DNA of 10,871 bases, taken from NCBI GenBank assembly GCA_902494935.1, contig CABUVH010000053.1, positions 1 to 10,871 on the forward strand, in the 5' to 3' direction. The notes beneath the pieces are model-generated. The model made no database searches, was not told the DNA's origin, and saw nothing but the letters and a program-made list of their open reading frames with translations. Every line of letters begins with the position of its first letter. Within the stretch, counting starts at the first letter, position 1. Source of the DNA: an uncultured Collinsella sp. GTDB lineage: Bacteria > Actinomycetota > Coriobacteriia > Coriobacteriales > Coriobacteriaceae. Shown here piece by piece: positions 1-5,238 of the stretch. The translations under genes and the position numbers were made by a program.

Positions 1-599
1 CCAACCCCGCTGTTCATGGCTGCCTAGTGTTTCGCCCGCTGCCCGCTGGACTTGACGAGGATGCGGCTGCCGCGGCGCTCGATCCCGCCAAGGATGTTGA
101 CTCCATGACGCCGGCCTCGCTGCTTACCACGCTTTCGGGTCGTGGCGAGGGCTTTGCTCCCTGCACGGCCGAGGCCGTGTTGGCGTTGCTGGACCATTAC
201 AGTGTTGAGCTGGATGGGGCCAAGGTTGCGGTCGTCGGTCGGTCTCTGGTGATTGGTCGTCCCGTTGCCGCCATGCTTACGGCTCTCAATGCCACGGTGA
301 CGACGTGCCATACGCATACACGCGATCTTGCTGCCGAGTGCCGTTCTGCCGATATCGTTGTTGCGGCCGTTGGACGCGCGAGCACGATTGGCGCGGATGC
401 CGTTCGCGAGGGCCAGACGATCATCGATGTTGGCATTAACTGGGACGAGGCCGCTGGCAAGCTGGTCGGGGACATCGATTTTGATGCTGCGGAGCCGGTC
501 GTTAACGCCATCACGCCCGTGCCGGGCGGCGTGGGGGCTGTGACCACCGCGATTCTCGCCAAACACGTGATTGAGGCGGCGGAGCGCGCATCGAAATAG
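1..599 (+). CDS. folD: FolD, methylenetetrahydrofolate dehydrogenase/cyclohydrolase, 5'-truncated by window edge
   Basis: Cytoplasmic enzyme of one-carbon metabolism that oxidises 5,10-methylene-THF to methenyl-THF with NADP and, in bifunctional members, hydrolyses that to 10-formyl-THF. The reading frame is open from base 3, so the gene starts upstream. About 198 residues are visible of a family length near 280-300, so the N-terminal third with the catalytic Tyr/Lys is missing. Visible family signatures in order: PAVHG near the edge, KDVD, a Rossmann nucleotide-binding stretch VVGRSLVIGRP, ADIVVAAVGR, DVGIN, GDIDFD and the C-terminal signature PGGVGAVTTA. Where the family usually reads VQLPLP this protein reads VFRPLP, so the active-site Gln is Phe and the next Leu is Arg. 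The Asp of KDVD is kept. The substitution could reduce the cyclohydrolase step, but this is inference. Identification is firm. Confidence 0.95.
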   Translation, partial: NPAVHGCLVFRPLPAGLDEDAAAAALDPAKDVDSMTPASLLTTLSGRGEGFAPCTAEAVLALLDHYSVELDGAKVAVVGRSLVIGRPVAAMLTALNATVTTCHTHTRDLAAECRSADIVVAAVGRASTIGADAVREGQTIIDVGINWDEAAGKLVGDIDFDAAEPVVNAITPVPGGVGAVTTAILAKHVIEAAERASK

Positions 600-633
600 G
601 CGTTTTGAGCTGTTTGAGGGGGTTAGCTATATA

Positions 634-871
634 CCACGTGGTCAAACAATGCCAAATATGAGTACTGTTGCCAAGATAGTCACATATGTCTTACGTCTTT
701 TTGGCTTCCTAACGGTATCCATTATCGTTAGGAAGCCTATTTTATTGAACTTATGGGGAATAACGTTGTCTTGCTTTTGGGCAAATGGGGATTTTCGGCA
801 CTCGTTACAGGGAAATTTGCTGCCACTAAATTGGTGACAGTACTCATATTTGGCATTTTTTGACCACGGGG
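634..871. mobile_element. MITE-like element with 41-bp terminal inverted repeats
   Basis: The left arm at 634-674 is nearly the reverse complement of the right arm at 831-871. Over the inner 38 bp, 35 positions match; the mismatches are at 647 and at 669-670. The core between the arms is clearly more AT-rich than the flanking genes and holds a perfect 12-bp hairpin. No transposase and no convincing target-site duplication is visible. Because the arms are inverted copies, both strands carry a short open frame beginning MPNMSTV, but neither frame looks like a gene. This fits a non-autonomous insertion or a large structured intergenic repeat. Which one it is needs copies elsewhere in the genome. 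Confidence 0.6.
703..737 (+). terminator. 12-bp perfect hairpin, possible folD terminator
   Basis: The arms GGCTTCCTAACG (703-714) and CGTTAGGAAGCC (726-737) pair perfectly. A G-U and two A-T pairs extend the stem and leave a 5-nt loop. The sequence TATTTTATT follows on the plus strand, which is a weak U-tract. The hairpin lies inside the MITE-like element about 100 bp after the folD stop, so it could terminate folD transcription or simply be part of the element's structure. Confidence 0.35.
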
Positions 872-900
872 GCTGCCGAGGCCGTGGTTTCGCCCTTTTT
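862..900 (+). terminator. weak hairpin plus T5 upstream of the dipeptidase gene
   Basis: Two competing stems are possible. ACCACGG (863-869) can pair with CCGTGGT (882-888). Alternatively GGGC (870-873) can pair with GCCC (892-895) directly before TTTTT at 896-900, with an inner stem GAGGC/GTTTC containing two G-U pairs. The first stem uses the right end of the MITE-like element. It may stop read-through from folD. The support is modest. Confidence 0.25.
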
Positions 901-954
901 GCGCCGAAGCGATACACTGTTGCCGTTTGATTTCTTCGCTCAAGGAGGATGCGC

Positions 955-2478
955 ATGCCGTGCACAACGATTTTGGTTGGTAAGAACGCGAGCTACGACG
1001 GCTCGACGCTGGTTGCCCGCAATGAGGACTCGTCCAATGGAGTATTTGAGCCCAAGCGCATGCGCGTGGTGCATCCCGACGAGCAGCCGCGCGTCTACAC
1101 GAGTGTCCTGAGCCACCTGACCGTTGAGCTGCCCGACAATCCCATGCGTTACACGAGCGTCCCCGACGTTGTCCCGGGTCATGGCATTTGGGCCGAGGCC
1201 GGTTTCAACGAGCTCAACGTTGGCATGTCCGCAACCGAGACGCTTACCACCAACGAGCGCGTCCGCGGCGCCGATCCGCTCGTGGACTACGTGCCCGCCA
1301 AGGGCAACGAGGGCGAGGACGGCTATGTTCCGGCGCAGCCCGGTGGCCTGGGCGAGGAGGACATGGTGACCCTGGTGCTGCCGTACGCCAAGTCCGCCCG
1401 CGACGGCGTGCGCATCCTGGGCGAGCTGCTCGAGCGCTACGGCACCTACGAGAACAACGGCATTGCTTTGAGCGACGTTGACGAGATCTGGTGGCTCGAG
1501 ACCATCGGCGGCCACCACTGGATCGCCAAGCGCGTGCCCGATGACGCCTATGTGACCATGCCCAACCAGCTAGGTATCGATAGCTTTGACCTGGACGACG
1601 CCGAGGGCGCCCAGGCCGACCACATGTGCTCAGCCGACCTGCGCTCCTGGATGGCCGAGTGGCATCTGGACCTGACGCTGGGTGTTAAGGGCGACGGTCC
1701 CGCCGCGGTCTTTAACCCGCGCGAGGCCTTTGGCTCGCACAGTGACAGCGACCACGTCTACAACACGCCGCGCGCCTGGTACATGCAGCGCTGTCTTAAC
1801 CCCAGCGATGTATGGGACGGTCCCGAGGCCGACTACACGCCCGAGAGCGACGACATCCCCTGGAGCCGCGTGCCCGAGCGCAAGGTGACCATCGAGGACA
1901 CCAAGTACGTGCTTTCGAGCCACTACCAGGGCACGGAGTACGACTGCTACGGCAGCAAGGGCACGCCCGCTACGCGTGGCGCCTATCGCCCCATCGGCAT
2001 CAATCGCAACAGCCAGCTCGCCGTGTTGCAGCTGCGCCCCTATGCGCAGCCGGCCTACCGCGCCGTGCAGTGGATGGCCTTTGGCTCCAACTCGTTTAAC
2101 GCGCTGGTTCCGCTGTACGCCAACGTCGAGACCATGCCCGAGTACTATGCCGACACGCAGGCTCGCGTGACGTCCGAGAATTTCTATTGGGCAAATCGCC
2201 TGATCGGTGCCTTGGCCGATGTTCGCTTCCATGAGTGCGGCCGCGCGGTCGAGGATTATCAGGAGAAGGTCGGTGGCATGGGCCACAAGCAGATCCATGA
2301 CGTCGACGCTGCCGTAGCCGCTCTGCCCGAGGCCGAGGTGCCTGCCGAGCTTGCACGCGCCAACGAGGCCTTTGCCGAGCGTGTCCGCGTGGAGACCGAT
2401 GCTCTACTGAGCAAGGTGCTCTACACCACGAGCTGCGCCATGAAGAACTCTTTCGCGATGAATGACAACGTGAGGTAG
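955..2478 (+). CDS. pepD: C69-family dipeptidase (PepD-like)
   Basis: Cytoplasmic N-terminal-nucleophile hydrolase that cleaves a broad range of dipeptides, 507 aa, within the usual family range of about 470-530. The start at 955 is chosen because the strong Shine-Dalgarno AAGGAGG (942-948) lies six bases before it, while the in-frame ATG at 949 directly abuts that site. The protein then opens MPCTTILVGKNASYDGSTL, the hallmark C69 N-terminus. Cys3 is the expected catalytic nucleophile, exposed after removal of the leading residues. Further family stretches are VARNED (about 20-25), WWLETIGGHHWIAKRVPDD near the centre of the N-terminal half, and NRNSQLAVLQLRP about two thirds along. No signal peptide or membrane segment is present. 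It stands alone, about 350 bp after folD and 100 bp before the phasin-like gene, and its role is probably peptide nutrition. No clear promoter was found; TACACT at 913-918 is only a -10-like match. Confidence 0.93.
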   Translation: MPCTTILVGKNASYDGSTLVARNEDSSNGVFEPKRMRVVHPDEQPRVYTSVLSHLTVELPDNPMRYTSVPDVVPGHGIWAEAGFNELNVGMSATETLTTNERVRGADPLVDYVPAKGNEGEDGYVPAQPGGLGEEDMVTLVLPYAKSARDGVRILGELLERYGTYENNGIALSDVDEIWWLETIGGHHWIAKRVPDDAYVTMPNQLGIDSFDLDDAEGAQADHMCSADLRSWMAEWHLDLTLGVKGDGPAAVFNPREAFGSHSDSDHVYNTPRAWYMQRCLNPSDVWDGPEADYTPESDDIPWSRVPERKVTIEDTKYVLSSHYQGTEYDCYGSKGTPATRGAYRPIGINRNSQLAVLQLRPYAQPAYRAVQWMAFGSNSFNALVPLYANVETMPEYYADTQARVTSENFYWANRLIGALADVRFHECGRAVEDYQEKVGGMGHKQIHDVDAAVAALPEAEVPAELARANEAFAERVRVETDALLSKVLYTTSCAMKNSFAMNDNVR

Positions 2479-2512
2479 GGATTTCCCGTCGATCGAATAG
2501 CGCTAAAACGCT

Positions 2513-2542
2513 TTGTCGCTTTCGCTCAATCTTGGGTACAAG
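2513..2542 (+). promoter_or_regulatory. candidate promoter of the phasin-like/ABC1 kinase operon
   Basis: TTGTCG (2513-2518) and TACAAG (2537-2542) are separated by 18 bp and match the bacterial -35/-10 consensus moderately. They sit about 35 bp before the next gene. A tiny AGCG/CGCT hairpin followed by TTT lies at 2499-2514 and could be the remnant of a weak terminator for the dipeptidase gene. Confidence 0.3.
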
Positions 2543-2577
2543 AACGCCAATGCAGTTGTTTGTGATTGGAGATAACC

Positions 2578-2994
2578 ATGGTTATGAAACTCGATCAGCT
2601 TGTTAACGGCGCCATTAACGTGGGCTTTGGCGCTGCCGCCGTTGCTGTCGAAGGCGGCAAGAAGGTCCTCGACGACCTTAACACCAAGGGCGAGCAGGTC
2701 CGCAAGGACACCACCACCCCCGATATCGCCCGCAGTGTGTCCGACATGTTCGAGCAGGCCGGCGGTACCATCTCCGATCTGACCGAGCGCTTGGGCATGC
2801 AGGGCGAGACCGCGGCCCAGCGCGTGCTTGACGAGCTCATCCTTGCCCGGGTCCGCGTCATGACCGCCCCCGAGCGCACGGCCTTCCTGGCCCATGTGCG
2901 CGACATCGTCGATTCGGTCGAGGACAACGTGACCTCGGTGCCCGTCGAGTCCGTTGAGCCCGACGATGCGAAGGATACCGAAGAGGCCGAGTAG
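2578..2994 (+). CDS. phasin-like small helical protein
   Basis: A 138-residue protein that resembles the phasin/PhaF-type family in overall form. It has a short Gly/Ala-rich hydrophobic N-terminal stretch (about residues 10-24, ending VEGGKKVLDDL), then amphipathic charged helices with likely coiled-coil character, and a very acidic tail ending DAKDTEEAE. The ATG at 2578 is preferred because GGAG (2568-2571) is six bases upstream; the TTG at 2566 would place that site inside the gene, and the ATG at 2584 is a possible alternative. It lies eight bases before an ABC1/UbiB kinase gene and is probably co-transcribed with it. Phasins coat polyhydroxyalkanoate granules, but no PHA synthase gene is visible here and none is claimed. 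The shape and neighbour support the family label; the function is unknown. Confidence 0.75.
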   Translation: MVMKLDQLVNGAINVGFGAAAVAVEGGKKVLDDLNTKGEQVRKDTTTPDIARSVSDMFEQAGGTISDLTERLGMQGETAAQRVLDELILARVRVMTAPERTAFLAHVRDIVDSVEDNVTSVPVESVEPDDAKDTEEAE

Positions 2995-3002
2995 CAGCGC
3001 AG

Positions 3003-4766
3003 ATGGCAGATTCCACCACCGATTACAACAATCTAGATCCCTTGGGTGACGAGGCGGCGGTTGTCGATGAGGTCGACGCCGCCGTCTCGGGCGCTCGCAA
3101 GAAGCCGCGCGCTGTCGATATGGTGCCAGAGGAGCCCGACGCGATGGCGCCGGACGAGGAATACCAGCTCACGCCGGCGGGTCGCCGCGAGCGCATCGGG
3201 CAGATTGTTCGCCTGGTCAAAAAGTACCGCGTGTGGGACAACCTCACGCCGGTTCGTTTGCGCCGCCTGCTCGAGGAACTCGGCCCCATGTTCGTTAAGA
3301 TGGGGCAGATTCTGGCCAACCGGTCCGAGATTCTGCCGCAACGCTTTTGCGACGAGTTGCGTCGTCTGCGCTCCGACGTGGAGCCGGTGCCGTACGAGGT
3401 CGTACTCAGCTGTCTGGAAGAGGAATACGGCCTGCGCCTGGGGGAGATGTTCGACGCGATCGACCCCAATCCGCTTGGTAGCGCATCGCTCGCGCAGGTG
3501 CACCGCGCCCGCCTGGTGACCGGCGAGGACGTGGCCGTCAAGGTGCAGCGCCCCGGTGCGCAGCAGGTTATGGCACAGGACATCGATATCATCCGCTCGG
3601 TGGTGCGTATCGTTTCCAAGTTCGTCAACACCGATCAATTCGTTGACCTGCACGGCGTAGTCGAGGAGCTGTGGACCTCGTTTCGCGAGGAGACCAACTT
3701 TTTGGCCGAGGCCAAAAACCTCAACGACTTCTACGAGTTCCATAAGAGCGTTCATGGCGTGACGTGTCCTAAATCCTATCTGGATCTGTGCACCGAGCAC
3801 GTTGTGGTCATGGACTACATCGACGGCATTTCGATCGCCGATCCTGAGTGCTTGGTGGCCGAGGGCTATGACTTGGAAAAGATCGGTGCCGCAATCGTCG
3901 AGGATTACTCGACGCAGGTGCTCGATGACGGCTTTTTCCATGCCGACCCGCATGCGGGAAACATTATTCTCAAGGACGGCATCGTTTACTTTATCGACTT
4001 GGGCATGGTCGGACGCATGTCGAGCCACGATCGCGGTATCGTAAAGGACATGATTTTCGCCGTGGCCGAGGGCGACGTGCCAAAGCTCAAGGATTCGCTC
4101 ATGCGCTTCGCCGTGACGCGTGGCGATTCGGCTGAGCTCGATCATTCGGCCTTTTTGTCCGATTTGGACTTTATCGTGGCTGACTTTGCGGGCCTTGACC
4201 TGAAGGATCTGGATATCGGCGAGTTTTTGACCTCGCTGTTAAACCTGGCGCGCAAAAACGACGTTGAGCTGCCGAGCGTGGTAACGATGTTCGCCCGCGG
4301 CATGGTGACGCTCGAGGGCCTGTTGACCGAGTACATGCCCAACGTCAACATGATCCAGATCATCCAGACGCACATCAAAAACGAAAAAAGCACCTATGCG
4401 CGTGTGCGCGATATGGGACGCGATCTTGCCGCGAGCAGCTATCGCGCGGCAAAAGGCTCGCTCGAGGCGGCCGAGTATCTGGGCTTGGCTTCGCGTATGC
4501 TTACGCGCGGCCAGCTTAAGGTGAACACGCAGATCATGAGCAGCGATAAGGCGCTGCGACAGCTGGGCGGAATTATCGACCGCATGTCGATGGCTATCGT
4601 TATCGCCGGCCTGTTTATCGGTTCGTCGGTGGTGTACTACGCACGCATCGAGCCGGTTGTGTTTGGTATCCCAGTCATTGGCTTTATGGGCTACGTGAGC
4701 GCGCTGGTGCTGGCGCTTATGCTGGGCCGCAATATCTGGCTCAACAGTCACGGCGGCAAGCATTAG
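3003..4766 (+). CDS. ABC1/AarF/UbiB-family atypical kinase, membrane-anchored
   Basis: A 587-residue member of the atypical kinase family that includes UbiB, AarF and ADCK proteins, whose members act in isoprenoid-lipid or quinone biology. Family motifs in order: KxGQ (Lys99 to Gln102), the Ala-rich nucleotide loop GSASLAQVHRA (159-169), the ATP-contacting Lys180 in VAVKVQRPG, acidic residues in FREETNF (about 227-233), the catalytic-loop equivalent HADPHAGN (313-320), and DLG (332-334) in place of kinase DFG. Two hydrophobic helices near the C-terminus (about 530-547 and 553-574) form a membrane hairpin, as is usual in the family. The first 50 residues are acidic and probably disordered. The start at 3003 has only a weak ribosome binding site, so translation may be coupled to the phasin-like gene ending eight bases earlier. 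The substrate is unknown, and a ubiquinone role is unlikely in a strict anaerobe. Confidence 0.92.
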   Translation: MADSTTDYNNLDPLGDEAAVVDEVDAAVSGARKKPRAVDMVPEEPDAMAPDEEYQLTPAGRRERIGQIVRLVKKYRVWDNLTPVRLRRLLEELGPMFVKMGQILANRSEILPQRFCDELRRLRSDVEPVPYEVVLSCLEEEYGLRLGEMFDAIDPNPLGSASLAQVHRARLVTGEDVAVKVQRPGAQQVMAQDIDIIRSVVRIVSKFVNTDQFVDLHGVVEELWTSFREETNFLAEAKNLNDFYEFHKSVHGVTCPKSYLDLCTEHVVVMDYIDGISIADPECLVAEGYDLEKIGAAIVEDYSTQVLDDGFFHADPHAGNIILKDGIVYFIDLGMVGRMSSHDRGIVKDMIFAVAEGDVPKLKDSLMRFAVTRGDSAELDHSAFLSDLDFIVADFAGLDLKDLDIGEFLTSLLNLARKNDVELPSVVTMFARGMVTLEGLLTEYMPNVNMIQIIQTHIKNEKSTYARVRDMGRDLAASSYRAAKGSLEAAEYLGLASRMLTRGQLKVNTQIMSSDKALRQLGGIIDRMSMAIVIAGLFIGSSVVYYARIEPVVFGIPVIGFMGYVSALVLALMLGRNIWLNSHGGKH

Positions 4767-4777
4767 CGTAGCTGCGC

Positions 4778-4893
4778 GGTGCCGTGGGACAAAATTATCA
4801 GTAGTGTTTGTCCCAGGTGTGATAGGTGCGTCAAGTGTGTTGCCGCAAGCGACCCCGGGACAAACACTACTGATAATTTTGTCCCACGGCACC
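4778..4893. repeat. nested palindromic element with perfect 37-bp inverted arms
   Basis: Bases 4778-4814 are the exact reverse complement of 4857-4893, separated by a 42-nt spacer. Each arm is itself a smaller palindrome: GGGACAAA (4786-4793) faces TTTGTCCC (4807-4814), and the right arm mirrors this. The element can therefore form one long stem or two separate hairpins. It begins 12 bp after the ABC1 kinase stop. There is no U-tract, so it is not a classic terminator. It looks like a dispersed intergenic repeat or a tiny MITE. Short reading frames through it are by-products of the symmetry. Confidence 0.85.
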
Positions 4894-4940
4894 CTTTCCG
4901 TGCCCAACTCTTTCCTATCGCAAACAATAGCTTTTACCTT

Positions 4941-4968
4941 GGGCTTAGCCTGCGTGCGAGGCCCTTTT
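4941..4968 (+). terminator. probable rho-independent terminator
   Basis: GGGCTT (4941-4946) pairs with AGGCCC (4959-4964) including one G-U pair. After an A/G mismatch two more G-C pairs close a six-base loop. TTTT follows at 4965-4968. It would stop transcription from the kinase operon just before the riboswitch promoter. Confidence 0.45.
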
Positions 4969-4995
4969 GCGTGATACCATTTTGACGGTAATAAT
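4967..4995 (+). promoter_or_regulatory. candidate promoter of the B12-riboswitch operon
   Basis: TTGCGT (4967-4972) is followed 16 bp later by TAATAAT (4989-4995), a fair match to -35/-10 boxes. Transcription would begin near 5002, a few bases before the first riboswitch stem, which is the right place for a riboswitch promoter. Confidence 0.45.
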
Positions 4996-5004
4996 CGATG
5001 GCCT

Positions 5005-5177
5005 AGATGGTGGTGCGGAGACGCACGAATGCGCGGTTTTCCTGCGCGTTTGGGAGAATCGGGGTGCAAGTCCCCGGCTGTACCAGTAACCGTAATTCCT
5101 CTTGGCTCGGGATGTTCGCGTCGCAGATCGGACGGCGCGCCTGAGCCGTTAAGGTTAAGTCGGATCGCCTCCCATCT
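5005..5177 (+). promoter_or_regulatory. cobalamin (B12) riboswitch aptamer
   Basis: A cis-acting RNA that binds coenzyme B12 or a related corrinoid and normally lowers expression of B12 uptake or synthesis genes. The conserved core is clear: GGGAGAATCGGGGTGCAAG begins at 5052, followed by TCCCCGGCTG and then ACCAGTAACCGTAA, a variant of the usual CCCCGCAACTGT. The B12 box reads AAGTCGGATCGCC (5157-5169). The closing stem P1 pairs AGATGG (5005-5010) with CCATCT (5172-5177). It lies 60 bp before the large DUF4430 gene and on the same strand, so that gene and its follower are the regulated unit. Exact ligand preference cannot be read from sequence. Confidence 0.92.
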
Positions 5178-5238
5178 TGCATGCGGCTGCAGCGTATGCC
5201 GGCGGTGTGCATAGGGCTCTGGAGGGAAGGGGACCCCG
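5178..5238 (+). promoter_or_regulatory. riboswitch expression platform and ribosome binding region
   Basis: This leader joins the aptamer to the first codon and has no U-tract terminator, so control is more likely at translation. Two purine-rich sites are present: GGAGG (5221-5225) and AAGGGGA (5227-5233, five bases before the ATG). The tail of the B12 box and P1, CCTCC (5168-5172), is complementary to GGAGG, which suggests base pairing between aptamer and ribosome site. GCATGC (5179-5184) can also pair with GTATGC (5194-5199). Confidence 0.5.

Noticed and set aside
650..855. Two short opposing frames beginning MPNMSTV in the 634-871 element
   Set aside because: The shared start is a consequence of the inverted repeat; neither frame has a ribosome site or protein-like features beyond that.
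3033..4145. Minus-strand open frame of 370 codons opposite the ABC1 kinase
   Set aside because: It mirrors a gene with all its kinase motifs intact and shows no domain of its own.
634..4893. CRISPR array
   Set aside because: The repeats are inverted pairs at two distant loci, not regularly spaced direct repeats, and no cas gene is visible.
4779..4985. Short plus-strand frame with several Cys residues running through the 37-bp palindrome
   Set aside because: The frame consists mostly of the inverted repeat and intergenic sequence, and its start and middle mirror each other, so the Cys pattern is not a metal site.
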